Below are positions 7,101-13,708 of a DNA stretch of 13,708 bases, piece after piece (positions within the stretch are counted from its first letter, which is position 1; every line of letters begins with the position of its first letter). A program made the position numbers and the translations under genes. The notes under the pieces were generated by a model. It was given only the letters and a program-made list of their open reading frames with translations. It was not told where the DNA came from and ran no database searches. Where the stretch lies: contig CAYTTR010000047.1 in NCBI GenBank assembly GCA_964440805.1, positions 1 through 13,708 of the forward strand. The letters are read 5' to 3'. The DNA comes from CAYTTR01 sp964440805. GTDB taxonomy: Bacteria > Acidobacteriota > Aminicenantia > Aminicenantales > Aminicenantaceae.

Positions 7101-7136
7101 GTCCGCGTTAAATAGCGCCTCGATGTCGCTGCGGGC
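7101..7136. other. GC-rich two-stem structure between convergent genes
   Basis: GTCCGC (7101-7106) pairs with GCGGGC (7131-7136) with one G-T wobble, and inside it AGCG (7114-7117) pairs with CGCT (7127-7130). The patch is clearly more GC-rich than its surroundings and lies between the ends of two convergent genes, where a terminator would be expected. A T-rich run on the minus strand (A-rich at 7066-7080 on the plus strand) lies about 20 nt beyond the outer stem, too far for a standard terminator. Confidence 0.35.
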
Positions 7137-7203
7137 ATACCTAAAGTTTTCTTATTGTGCAAGCAGATTCATGCAAAATGTAAGAGAACATAGAAACGAG
7201 ATT

Positions 7204-8505
7204 TTAACGGTTCAATCGGGATGGCGAGACTCTTATTTCAGAAAAGGGATTATCTTTGAGCCTTTCAGCCTGATTGAGAATTGATTCGTTGAAAGTTTCT
7301 GTTGTCCATTCAATCAAGATAAGAGCAGCTGGAAGATTCTCTTCAAAGATAAGCTGGATATCAGACTCGGCATTGAAAAATCCTCCCCTGAGCAAGTCAA
7401 CAGGGGGAAGCTCAATTGTAAAGGCCGGGATGCCGAAATTGCCATAAATCCAATCAGTAGTGTCTCCATTTGTCAGATAAAGAGAGCTGCCGGTTTGCCC
7501 CCAGGAATACTTGCGGCCATTAACTTTTTCCATAGCTTCTGACATTTTAGATGCCAGGCTTTCCATTAATGTTTTTCCTGGAGCCTGTTGAGTGGTATAT
7601 CCCCAGGGATAAAGGATAACCTGGGAATAACTATGGTAGCTGATTAGAGCGTGAAAGGTTGTTTGCTCACCTAGTTTCTTAACAGCAAAGCTTTCCGGTT
7701 CAGAGAAAGCGGATTTCCCCCTGTAGACATCTGAGGAAGGATCAGGGCTTGAACCCGAATTATCATATCCCCATTGGTAGCTGTAATTACGGTTGAGATC
7801 CACTCCGAATTGTCCATTGCCGTGAGTTCTTCTGTTTTTACGCCAGTAGCGGTAAAAATGGATGGAATATTCCAGGCCGTCAGGATTTACCATAGGGACG
7901 AACCAGATTTCAGCCCGGTCAACTAAGTTTTTTATAGCAGGATTAGAATGATAATTTTCTACCAAATGTTTAGCAATTAAAAATGGGATTTCTACTGATA
8001 TCCATTCCCTGGCGTGGTGACAACCAAGAAAAAGGACTCTGGCCTCGTTTTCCTCTATGGCAACGTTGTCTGAAATTTTTAGAGCATAGATATTTCTATT
8101 TTCCAGACTAGTACCAAGACTGATTAAGGAGCAAATCTGAGGATAGCTGTCACTTAGTTGCTTTAAATCCCGTTCGAGTTCTCCATAAGAGTGATAGGCT
8201 CCGTTAATGCTGCTTAGAGAGGAAAACTGGGTAGGGAACTGATTACCAGGTAGGGAAGCGAGTGAGTAACTAATTCCTTTGTATTCAAGTTGTAACAGGA
8301 TTTCAGGAGCAGCCAATGCATAAATTTTCCTTTCCCATTCCATAAGAAAATCAAGCTCCAGACCTTTCAATCTTTCATAGATATTGGAACTTTTATCAAA
8401 TGATATTAACTGGAGGTAAAAATGGTCCTGAGTGTTAACCTGGAAAACCAAGGAGAAAAGAAGTATAAAAGCAGCACTTAGTATAATTCTTGTTTGGTAT
8501 CTCAT
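7204..8505 (-). CDS. Exported M14 zinc carboxypeptidase, carboxypeptidase T-like
   Basis: Metallocarboxypeptidase that removes C-terminal residues from peptides, predicted to act outside the cytoplasm. Residues 1-25 are a Sec signal peptide. About 27-95 is probably a propeptide and about 100-400 the catalytic domain. Zinc ligands are His164 and Glu167 (HARE) and His291 (SYHSYSQ). Substrate-binding parts are NPDG (207-210), WRKNRR (221-226) and GVDLNRN (234-240). Tyr343 and Glu365 (TIELP) match Tyr248 and Glu270 of carboxypeptidase A. In YLTNGDTTDW (343-352), Asp348 and Thr350 fall at positions 253 and 255, as in the broad-specificity carboxypeptidase T. All catalytic residues are present. A short tail (about 403-433) follows the domain. 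The start lies 12 nt after the stop of the upstream outer-membrane protein gene, so the two probably share a transcript. Confidence 0.93.
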   Translation of the reverse strand: MRYQTRIILSAAFILLFSLVFQVNTQDHFYLQLISFDKSSNIYERLKGLELDFLMEWERKIYALAAPEILLQLEYKGISYSLASLPGNQFPTQFSSLSSINGAYHSYGELERDLKQLSDSYPQICSLISLGTSLENRNIYALKISDNVAIEENEARVLFLGCHHAREWISVEIPFLIAKHLVENYHSNPAIKNLVDRAEIWFVPMVNPDGLEYSIHFYRYWRKNRRTHGNGQFGVDLNRNYSYQWGYDNSGSSPDPSSDVYRGKSAFSEPESFAVKKLGEQTTFHALISYHSYSQVILYPWGYTTQQAPGKTLMESLASKMSEAMEKVNGRKYSWGQTGSSLYLTNGDTTDWIYGNFGIPAFTIELPPVDLLRGGFFNAESDIQLIFEENLPAALILIEWTTETFNESILNQAERLKDNPFSEIRVSPSRLNR

Positions 8506-8517
8506 CTTCTTTAATTT

Positions 8518-9774
8518 TTACCAGAAATAACTCAAGGTTAAAGAAGCATACTGAGAGGAAAGACTCTCTCCCGAACCATTTTCCCTTCCCATTAGGACTG
8601 CTGTATCGATTTTAAACTTTCCCAAATGAATTCCCATGCCTAAAGAAAAATTTGAATAATAGGATTTTGGTTCTTTCATCGGTTGCGGGTCATAACAAAA
8701 GCCGATCCGAGAGGGGATCTTGACCACTGCACCAAAGATATTAAGCGAGTTCCAATATTCCAGACCACCTTTAAGAAGGATAACATCCTTGAAATTCCGG
8801 TTAAGATCCTCTTTGAAGTAGCGGACAGAATAACTTGACCAGTTAAAAAAGGATATATCCAAAACAGCCCGAAGCTCATAGCTGATAAGATAACTGAGTC
8901 CAGCTCCCAGTACCAGAGGTTGGTAATATGAATTTTCTGCTTCTGCTTTTAAAATGATTTCTGTATCTCCGGCAGGAGCACTATATCTAAGCAGACTTTC
9001 TGCTTGAGTTTTTTTGGAAAAAGGAGTTCGGAAAACAAGTCCAATAATGAGAGAATTATGAGGATTAATAGAGAGTCCGCCATTTAGATAAAATCCTGCT
9101 AGATCCTGTTTCTTGTTGTCTTCGATGGTGATTCCTGAGGAAAGCCAATTCTCTTCTAATGTTTTTTGCCAGATGCCGGAAACAAAATTGAATCCTAAAC
9201 CAGCAGACAACCAAGGGAAAATTTTTCTTGACAAGGAAAAGTTATAATTTCGCAAGAATCCAGTTTGATCGTATTTAAAGGTGTAATACCGGACATTCTT
9301 GTATTTGGCCTCCCATTCAACAGGAGGACGGTTGTAGTGTTCAAGATAGGAAACGCTAACGGCTATTGTCCATCCCTTGATGGGAGCAGAAAGCCCGGCG
9401 AAGTCGAAAGCATAGAGTTTAAAAGAAGGATTGGAGGTAGAGGTAACTACACCAGTGTTAACCGGGCCGTAACTATAAAGAGAGGCAGAATTGATTGAAC
9501 CGTTAAGAGTAACTGCTATAGAAGGGAAAAGGGAGAGAAGCGCCGGATTGGTTAAACTGACCGAGGGATCAGAATCATAAGCGAAAGTTGAGCCACCAAG
9601 GCTGAGAGCTGGAGCCGTGGTTAGGCCAAACAAATTCCATGTCCTTAGAGGGGCCTCATCTTCATATTGCCCCATTAACATCTGGGCTGAAACTTCTCCA
9701 ACCAAAAGCAAAATCAACCAAAAGAAAATAATTATTTTTGATTTAAGGGAATTCAGCAATCCTCCTTTTATCAT
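8518..9774 (-). CDS. Outer-membrane beta-barrel protein, FadL/PorV-like
   Basis: Predicted outer-membrane barrel of 418 residues. A signal peptide (1-30, hydrophobic core 14-25) ends in VSA-Q. After it, LSLGGSTFAYDSDPSVSLTN (58-77) runs into PALL, matching the start of the FadL/OmpP1-like barrel domain (Gly-Gly, then Asp, then an Asn-Pro-Ala loop). The rest alternates amphipathic strands with short turns, for instance GLGFNFVSGIW and LIIGLVFRTPF. The chain ends in YFW, the aromatic C-terminus typical of barrels recognised by the BAM complex. The substrate is unknown: FadL relatives import hydrophobic compounds, while PorV relatives serve secretion. The gene is first in a pair with the M14 peptidase. 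An AAAAGGAGG sits inside the first codons, so the start could instead be TTG 9759 or CTG 9756. Confidence 0.8.
   Translation of the reverse strand: MIKGGLLNSLKSKIIIFFWLILLLVGEVSAQMLMGQYEDEAPLRTWNLFGLTTAPALSLGGSTFAYDSDPSVSLTNPALLSLFPSIAVTLNGSINSASLYSYGPVNTGVVTSTSNPSFKLYAFDFAGLSAPIKGWTIAVSVSYLEHYNRPPVEWEAKYKNVRYYTFKYDQTGFLRNYNFSLSRKIFPWLSAGLGFNFVSGIWQKTLEENWLSSGITIEDNKKQDLAGFYLNGGLSINPHNSLIIGLVFRTPFSKKTQAESLLRYSAPAGDTEIILKAEAENSYYQPLVLGAGLSYLISYELRAVLDISFFNWSSYSVRYFKEDLNRNFKDVILLKGGLEYWNSLNIFGAVVKIPSRIGFCYDPQPMKEPKSYYSNFSLGMGIHLGKFKIDTAVLMGRENGSGESLSSQYASLTLSYFW
9760..9768 (-). promoter_or_regulatory. Strong Shine-Dalgarno inside the annotated start
   Basis: AAAAGGAGG covers codons 3 to 5 of the outer-membrane protein frame. 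TTG (9759) follows directly and CTG (9756) after 3 nt, both in frame. ATG 9774 would be almost leaderless if the promoter at 9786-9814 is right. The spacing is short for either alternative, so the true start is unresolved. Confidence 0.45.
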
Positions 9775-9785
9775 TTTTTAATCCG

Positions 9786-9814
9786 ATTTTAGCTGCACTG
9801 GTTATAATTTGCAA
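9786..9814 (-). promoter_or_regulatory. Candidate promoter for the barrel/peptidase pair
   Basis: On the minus strand TTGCAA (9814-9809) is followed after exactly 17 nt by TAAAAT (9791-9786), a 5 of 6 match to the -10 consensus. Transcription would begin near 9779. The -35 hexamer is palindromic and is shared with the plus-strand promoter. Confidence 0.5.
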
Positions 9815-9837
9815 ATAAAGGTTATCTATGCTATAGA
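9809..9837 (+). promoter_or_regulatory. Candidate promoter for fabH
   Basis: TTGCAA (9809-9814) and TATAGA (9832-9837) are separated by exactly 17 nt; each matches consensus at 4 of 6 positions. The leader would be about 25 nt and contains the GAGG ribosome binding site at 9861-9864. A perfect TATAAT also occurs at 9803-9808 but has no good -35 at 16-18 nt. Confidence 0.45.
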
Positions 9838-9869
9838 GATTGATTTGAAAATAAATGTTTGAGGCCGCA

Positions 9870-10853
9870 ATGAAAAAGAAGATCAGAATAATAGGATCTG
9901 GATTTTATGTTCCAGAAAGAATTTTGACCAACGCTGATTTAGAAAAAATGGTGGATACTTCTGATGAATGGATTATGACCAGAACAGGAATCAAAGAAAG
10001 ACATATTGTTTCAGATAGCCAAGCGACTTCCGACCTGGCGATTGAAGCGTCACATCGAGCCTTAAAGGATGCCGGCCTTGAGATAGAGGATATTGACCTC
10101 ATTATGGTGGCTACTTCCACTCCCGATACAATTTTTCCATCCACAGCCTGCAGAGTTCAGGAAGGTCTGAAAATTAATCATGCTCCTGCTTTCGACATTT
10201 CAGCCGGATGTACTGGTTTTCTTTACGGGATGATTGTTTCTGAAAGCCTGATTATTAATGGAACCTGCCGGAGAATACTCTTGGTAGGAGGAGAAGTCTT
10301 AACCAAGATTACCAACTGGAAAGACCGGTCGACGTGCGTTCTCTTCGGGGATGCAGCTGGTGCAGTTATTTTGGAAGAGACCACCGGTGAATCAGGTATG
10401 CTTTCTTATTATTGGAAAGCAGATGGTTCGTTGGGAGAACTATTAAACCAGCCAGCTGGCGGAACCCGTATTCCTGCTTCACATGAAAGCATTGATCAAG
10501 ACCTGCATTGTTTACATATGAAAGGTAATGAAGTTTTTAAACACGCCGTTAAAAGAATGGGAGAAGCGGCTTTGGAAGCACTGCAAAAAGCCGGCCTGAA
10601 AAAGAATGACGTGGACTTTCTTATCCCCCATCAGGCAAATATAAGGATAATCGAAGCAACCGGGAAAAGATTGAACATTCCTCCTGAAAAAGTTTACTCA
10701 AATATTGATAGATATGGAAACGTTTCTGTTGCTTCCATACCTATAGCTCTCCATGAACTCAAAACAGAAGGCTGTTTGAAAACTGGAGATATTGTGGTTA
10801 TGGATGCATTTGGAGCAGGTTTTACCTGGGCGGCTGTGGTTTACCGCTGGTAG
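9870..10853 (+). CDS. fabH: 3-oxoacyl-ACP synthase III (FabH)
   Basis: FabH condenses acetyl-CoA or another short acyl-CoA primer with malonyl-ACP to start type II fatty-acid synthesis in the cytoplasm. The protein has 327 residues, close to the 317 of E. coli. The catalytic triad is complete: Cys114 in DISAGCTGF (109-117), His254 in PHQANIRI (253-260) and Asn284 in RYGNVSVASIP (281-291). TRTGIKERHI (37-46) and the glycine-rich FGAGFTWAAV near the C-terminus are also typical. ATG 9870 is chosen over the in-frame ATG 9855 because GAGG lies 5 nt upstream and MKKKIRIIGSGFYVPE matches the usual FabH beginning. It stands apart from other fab genes, so it may be the housekeeping enzyme or a paralogue for special primers. 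It is divergent from the barrel/peptidase pair. Confidence 0.94.
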   Translation: MKKKIRIIGSGFYVPERILTNADLEKMVDTSDEWIMTRTGIKERHIVSDSQATSDLAIEASHRALKDAGLEIEDIDLIMVATSTPDTIFPSTACRVQEGLKINHAPAFDISAGCTGFLYGMIVSESLIINGTCRRILLVGGEVLTKITNWKDRSTCVLFGDAAGAVILEETTGESGMLSYYWKADGSLGELLNQPAGGTRIPASHESIDQDLHCLHMKGNEVFKHAVKRMGEAALEALQKAGLKKNDVDFLIPHQANIRIIEATGKRLNIPPEKVYSNIDRYGNVSVASIPIALHELKTEGCLKTGDIVVMDAFGAGFTWAAVVYRW

Positions 10854-10883
10854 TTTTATACTTCATTCCTGCATATCTTTTTT

Positions 10884-10949
10884 GCTCGTCTCACCCGTCT
10901 CGCTTTTCTCGCTCTCTACAGGCCAGATAGACAAGATAGACGAAATAGC
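10884..10949. repeat. Inverted repeat built of 9-nt tandem units
   Basis: The left half carries CGTCTC at 10887-10892 and 10896-10901, with a decayed third unit at 10905-10910, all 9 nt apart. The right half carries GATAGAC at 10926-10932 and 10935-10941, again 9 nt apart and inverted. CGTCT (10887-10891) pairs with AGACG (10938-10942), GTCT (10897-10900) with AGAC (10929-10932), and GCT (10884-10886) with AGC (10947-10949). It lies just downstream of fabH and could be a repeat insertion or a structured 3' region. Confidence 0.55.
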
Positions 10950-10980
10950 TGTTTTTGTTATTTTCGAACTAAATTATTCC

Positions 10981-11010
10981 TTGAAATCAAAGACTCAAAA
11001 TTAATATGAT
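10981..11010 (+). promoter_or_regulatory. Promoter for the amidohydrolase gene
   Basis: TTGAAA (10981-10986) and TATGAT (11005-11010) each match consensus at 5 of 6 positions, with 18 nt between them. Transcription would begin near 11017, giving a leader of about 75 nt. A small palindrome, TATGA-N5-TCATA (11005-11019), overlaps the -10 and start region and could be an operator. Confidence 0.55.
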
Positions 11011-11069
11011 AAGGTCATAAAATTCAAAAGTTAAAATGAGCGAAAGATTTTCATTTAATATCAGACCTT
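11011..11069 (+). promoter_or_regulatory. Foldable 5' leader before the amidohydrolase
   Basis: AAGGTC (11011-11016) pairs with GACCTT (11064-11069). Nested inside, TTAAAATGA (11031-11039) pairs with TCATTTAA (11051-11058) over 8 bp with one bulged A and an 11-nt loop. The ribosome binding site AAGGAG (11079-11084) follows 9 nt later. It matches no riboswitch class I know. The proposed transcription start near 11017 would have to be a few bases earlier for the outer stem to be complete, and AT-rich DNA makes such stems cheap. Confidence 0.3.
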
Positions 11070-11091
11070 TTAACAAAAAAGGAGCATAACT

Positions 11092-12816
11092 ATGAAAAGT
11101 AATTATTTAAAACCTCTTCTGATTTTCTTAATTGTTATTATGGTGGTTTCTTTTCCCGGGTGTAAAAAACAGGAAGAAAAGGCGGATCTTGTCCTTGTAA
11201 ACGGAAAAATTGTTACTCTGGATGAGTCCAGGCCAGAAGTACAAGCCCTGGCAGTTAAAGATGGGATAATAGTTGCAGTGGGAAATGGGAATGATATAGA
11301 ACCTTATATCTCTGAGAAAACCACGGTAATAGACTTAGAGGGGAAATTAGCTGTTCCTGGTTTTATCGATTCCCATGCCCACTTTACAAGTATTGGTAGA
11401 GCCAGGTTGTCACTTGATCTTCGCCAGGCCCAAAGCTGGGACGAAATAGTAAATCTTGTCAGAGAGGCAGCAGACAAGGCTAAGCCAGGAGAATGGATCC
11501 TTGGAAGAGGGTGGCACCAGGACAAATGGGATCAACCACCAGAGCAAAATGTTGACGGCCTTCCGTTTCACCATGAATTAAGCCTGGTTTCACCTGAAAA
11601 TCCAGTGTTACTTACTCACGCCAGTGGGCACTCATCGCTAGCCAACGCCAAAGCCATGGAGCTGGCTGGAATTACCAAAGAAACTCCTAATCCGGAAGGT
11701 GGAGAGATACTCAAAGACTCCCAGGGAAATCCAATTGGAGCTTTCAGAGAGACAGCCCAAGGACTAATAAGAAAAGCTCATGCCCTTTTTGAGAAAGAAA
11801 GGTCTCCTGAACAAGTTGAAGCTGAAAGGAGGCGGGTGATTGAGTTGGCTGGTCAGGAATGTCTGGCTAAGGGAATAACCAGTCTCCATGATGCCGGGAC
11901 TTCTTTTGAGACCATTGATCTGTACAAAGAGTTTGTTCAAGAAGGAAAACTCGGTGTCCGTCTCTATGTCATGGTTAATGAAAGCAATGAAAAGCTTAAA
12001 GCCAGACTTTCCCAGTACAAACTTATTGGTTATGGGAATAATCACTTAACTGTCCGGTCAATAAAGCGACTTATTGATGGAGCCTTGGGAGCCCATGGTG
12101 CCTGGTTGTTGGAACCTTATACAGATCTTCCCTCGAGTACTGGCTTGAATACTACTCCGGTGGATGTTATCAGAGAAACAGCTCTAATTGCCATTGAAAA
12201 TGGATTCCAATTATGTATTCATGCTATTGGTGACCGGGCCAACCGGGAAGTATTGAATATTTATGAAGAAGCTTTTAATGCTTTCCCGGAAAAAGAAGAT
12301 CTGCGTTGGAGGATTGAGCATGCCCAGCATATTCATCCGGAGGATATTCCCAGGTTTGGAATGTTGGGCGTTATAGCTTCCATGCAGGGCATTCACTGTA
12401 CCTCTGACGGTCCCTGGGTTTTTAAGCGTTTGGGATATCAACGGGCTGAGGAAGGAGCTTATGTCTGGCGGCAGCTCATGGAAACAGGTGCTTTGATTTG
12501 TAACGGAACTGATGCCCCGGTGGAAGATGTAGATCCCATTCCTAGTTTCTATGCTTCTGTAACCAGGAAGATGAAAGATGGGAAAACTTTTTTTCCTGAC
12601 CAAAAAATGACCCGGGAAGAAGCCCTCCGTTCCTATACCATAAATGGAGCTTATGCATCTTTTCAGGATGATATTTTGGGAAGTTTGCAAAGAGGAAAAC
12701 TGGCTGATATTACTGTTTTGTCTAAAGATATCATGACCTGTCCCGAGGATGAGATTCTTGAGGCACAAATTCTTTACACTATCGTTGGGGGTAAAATCCT
12801 TTTTCAGAGAAATTAA
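11092..12816 (+). CDS. YtcJ-like amidohydrolase, probable lipoprotein
   Basis: Metal-dependent hydrolase of the amidohydrolase-3 (YtcJ-like) family, 574 residues. Such enzymes cleave amide or ester bonds in a TIM barrel flanked by a small beta domain; the substrate cannot be told from sequence. The N-terminus has a basic start, a hydrophobic stretch (7-20) and FPGC with Cys24 followed by KKQEE, indicating lipid attachment, although Phe at -3 and Pro at -2 deviate from the usual lipobox. Metal and catalytic residues are His95 and His97 (DSHAH), Lys325 in a SIKRLIDGALG segment (candidate carboxylated Lys), His377 (CIHAIGDRAN), His410 (RIEHAQH) and Asp474 (NGTDAPVE). GKLADITVLSKD near the end closes the beta domain. 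AAGGAG lies 7 nt before the ATG. It probably acts in the periplasm or at the outer membrane. Confidence 0.88.
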   Translation: MKSNYLKPLLIFLIVIMVVSFPGCKKQEEKADLVLVNGKIVTLDESRPEVQALAVKDGIIVAVGNGNDIEPYISEKTTVIDLEGKLAVPGFIDSHAHFTSIGRARLSLDLRQAQSWDEIVNLVREAADKAKPGEWILGRGWHQDKWDQPPEQNVDGLPFHHELSLVSPENPVLLTHASGHSSLANAKAMELAGITKETPNPEGGEILKDSQGNPIGAFRETAQGLIRKAHALFEKERSPEQVEAERRRVIELAGQECLAKGITSLHDAGTSFETIDLYKEFVQEGKLGVRLYVMVNESNEKLKARLSQYKLIGYGNNHLTVRSIKRLIDGALGAHGAWLLEPYTDLPSSTGLNTTPVDVIRETALIAIENGFQLCIHAIGDRANREVLNIYEEAFNAFPEKEDLRWRIEHAQHIHPEDIPRFGMLGVIASMQGIHCTSDGPWVFKRLGYQRAEEGAYVWRQLMETGALICNGTDAPVEDVDPIPSFYASVTRKMKDGKTFFPDQKMTREEALRSYTINGAYASFQDDILGSLQRGKLADITVLSKDIMTCPEDEILEAQILYTIVGGKILFQRN

Positions 12817-12840
12817 AGAAAAGAAAAAAATAAAAAAAAG

Positions 12841-12869
12841 TTGAATTTTTCTAAAATATTTCCTATAAT
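12841..12869 (+). promoter_or_regulatory. Strong sigma-70-type promoter for tlpA-ccdA
   Basis: TTGAAT (12841-12846) and a perfect TATAAT (12864-12869) have the ideal 17-nt spacing. The predicted start near 12876 leaves about 26 nt before the ATG at 12902. It separates this pair from the amidohydrolase upstream, although read-through remains possible since no clear terminator lies between. Confidence 0.65.
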
Positions 12870-12901
12870 TACTATCTAATTAATAGATTGTGGAGAAAAA
12901 A

Positions 12902-13405
12902 ATGAATAGAATCAAGGTTATGATTGCAGTCATATTTTTCATAATAATGGGATTTCTAAGCAATAACAGCCTTGAAGGAAAAGAAGCGGTTGCCGCTCCT
13001 TCTTTTTCCCTTGTTGATATTCAAGGAAATACTTTATCGTTGAGCAGTTTGAAAGGAAAAGTAATTTTTCTCAATTTTTGGGCAACCTGGTGCCCTCCAT
13101 GCCGGCAGGAGATTCCGGATTTTATTGAAGCATACGAGAAGCATAAAGAACAGGGAATGGTTATTATCGGGGTGTCTCTTAATCGGACCGGTATAGATGC
13201 AGTGAAAAAATTCGTTGATGAGAATAACATAAACTATCCCATTGCCATGGCCACTTCTGAGTTGATTGATTCATATAAGCCTGGAAGATTTATCCCTACA
13301 ACCATTTTTATTGATCCCGAAGGAAATATCCAGGGAAAGCATGTCGGCTACTTGGATAAGGAAACCTTGGAGAAACACTTTCTGGATTTAAAGGAAAAAG
13401 ATTAA
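12902..13405 (+). CDS. Periplasmic TlpA/ResA-like thioredoxin
   Basis: Thiol-disulfide oxidoreductase of the TlpA/ResA/CcmG type, 167 residues. The N-terminal hydrophobic segment (4-19) is a signal peptide or uncleaved anchor, placing the domain in the periplasm. The active site is WCPPC (63-67) with Cys64 and Cys67, preceded by KGKVIFLNFWAT (51-62). The cis-Pro loop is Pro132 in FIPTTIFID (130-138). These proteins are usually kept reduced and reduce apocytochrome c or other exported proteins. The frame is open back to a GTG at 12890, but ATG 12902 is chosen because GGAG (12892-12895) then lies 6 nt upstream and the signal peptide begins properly. The neighbouring ccdA begins 48 nt downstream and probably provides its electrons. 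No cytochrome maturation gene is in view, so the target is open. Confidence 0.92.
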   Translation: MNRIKVMIAVIFFIIMGFLSNNSLEGKEAVAAPSFSLVDIQGNTLSLSSLKGKVIFLNFWATWCPPCRQEIPDFIEAYEKHKEQGMVIIGVSLNRTGIDAVKKFVDENNINYPIAMATSELIDSYKPGRFIPTTIFIDPEGNIQGKHVGYLDKETLEKHFLDLKEKD

Positions 13406-13452
13406 TAACTCTATTTTATGAATAATTCAGGGTTTATTTCGGGTAAATTTCC

Positions 13453-13708
13453 ATGTCTGGGGTAGAAAATGTTTCTGTTTTAGTAGCCTTCTCAGCCGGT
13501 TTGATTTCCTTTTTATCTCCATGTATTCTTCCTTTGATTCCTTCTTATTTGGCCTTTATTACCGGAATTTCACTTGATGAACTTTCAACAGAAGAGAATC
13601 CTAAGAAAGTTCGTAAAATAGTTATTGTTAATTGTCTTTTATTTATTCTTGGATTTTCTCTTATTTTTATAGCCTTGGGTGCTTCAGCCACATTTATCGG
13701 TAAATTTC
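13453..13708 (+). CDS. ccdA: CcdA/DsbD-type membrane electron transporter (partial)
   Basis: The first 85 residues of a CcdA-like protein, cut by the window edge. CcdA passes electrons from cytoplasmic thioredoxin across the inner membrane to periplasmic thioredoxin-like proteins. AFSAGLISFLSPCILPLIPS (12-31) is the hallmark first membrane segment, with the redox Cys24 followed by the Pro-rich turn. A charged loop (42-55) separates it from a second membrane segment (about 57-82). The partner Cys should lie beyond the window. ATG 13453 has only a weak GGGT-like ribosome site about 10 nt upstream; this start puts the first membrane helix at the usual place. It is very probably co-transcribed with the thioredoxin gene. 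Confidence 0.9.
   Translation, partial: MSGVENVSVLVAFSAGLISFLSPCILPLIPSYLAFITGISLDELSTEENPKKVRKIVIVNCLLFILGFSLIFIALGASATFIGKF

Noticed and set aside
10792..11004. 70-codon plus-strand frame running from the end of fabH through the inverted repeat
   Set aside because: Its first third is fabH in another frame and the rest is repeat DNA; no ribosome site.
12211..12768. 185-codon open frame on the minus strand inside the amidohydrolase gene
   Set aside because: Lies opposite well-conserved metal-site codons of a recognised enzyme; no ribosome site and no recognisable domain.
1..13708. CRISPR arrays, tRNA or rRNA genes, transposases, phage genes
   Set aside because: Intergenic regions were read on both strands; no regularly spaced direct repeats of CRISPR size, no cloverleaf-like pattern and no such protein motifs were seen.

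Overview
The window reads as ordinary chromosome of a Gram-negative, probably anaerobic bacterium. The evidence is an outer-membrane beta-barrel protein, a Sec-exported carboxypeptidase, a lipoprotein-type amidohydrolase, a periplasmic thioredoxin next to CcdA, and HypF, a maturase of NiFe hydrogenases. Base composition looks moderately AT-rich. The mix of exported peptidase and amidohydrolase genes, coiled-coil and zinc-ribbon membrane proteins and a hydrogenase maturase would suit an uncultivated fermenter of the Aminicenantes/Acidobacteriota kind. That placement is a guess from gene content; no phylogenetic marker was tested.

Layout. 7-810 (+): LipM-like lipoyl/octanoyl transferase. 811-1117: a gene-free stretch with a small hairpin and a palindromic repeat. 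1118-2008 (+): soluble protein of unknown function. 2009-2292: a second, better preserved copy of the repeat and a long hairpin. 2293-3033 (+): zinc-ribbon membrane protein, overlapping tail-to-tail with hypF. 5899-3023 (-): queH followed by hypF, 27 nt apart. 6012-7049 (+): membrane-anchored coiled-coil protein, divergent from queH. 9774-7204 (-): FadL-like outer-membrane protein and an exported M14 carboxypeptidase, 12 nt apart. 9870-10853 (+): FabH, divergent from that pair. 10854-11091: a 9-nt-period inverted repeat, then a promoter and a foldable leader. 11092-12816 (+): YtcJ-like amidohydrolase lipoprotein. 12902-13405 (+): TlpA/ResA-like thioredoxin with a near-consensus promoter. 13453-13708 (+): start of ccdA, cut by the window edge.

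How the genes fit together. TlpA and CcdA form a recognisable unit: CcdA carries electrons across the membrane to the periplasmic thioredoxin. The outer-membrane protein and carboxypeptidase are probably one transcript acting at the cell envelope. QueH (queuosine synthesis) and HypF (hydrogenase maturation) share a transcript without an obvious shared pathway; other hyp genes must lie elsewhere. LipM and FabH both touch fatty-acid metabolism but are about 9 kb apart and not co-transcribed.

I found no CRISPR array, tRNA, rRNA, transposase, phage gene or convincing new multi-gene system. The points most worth a second look are the two related palindromic repeats, the divergent promoters that may share a palindromic -35 hexamer, the inverted 9-nt repeat tract, and three unassigned proteins (1118-2008, 2293-3033, 6012-7049).
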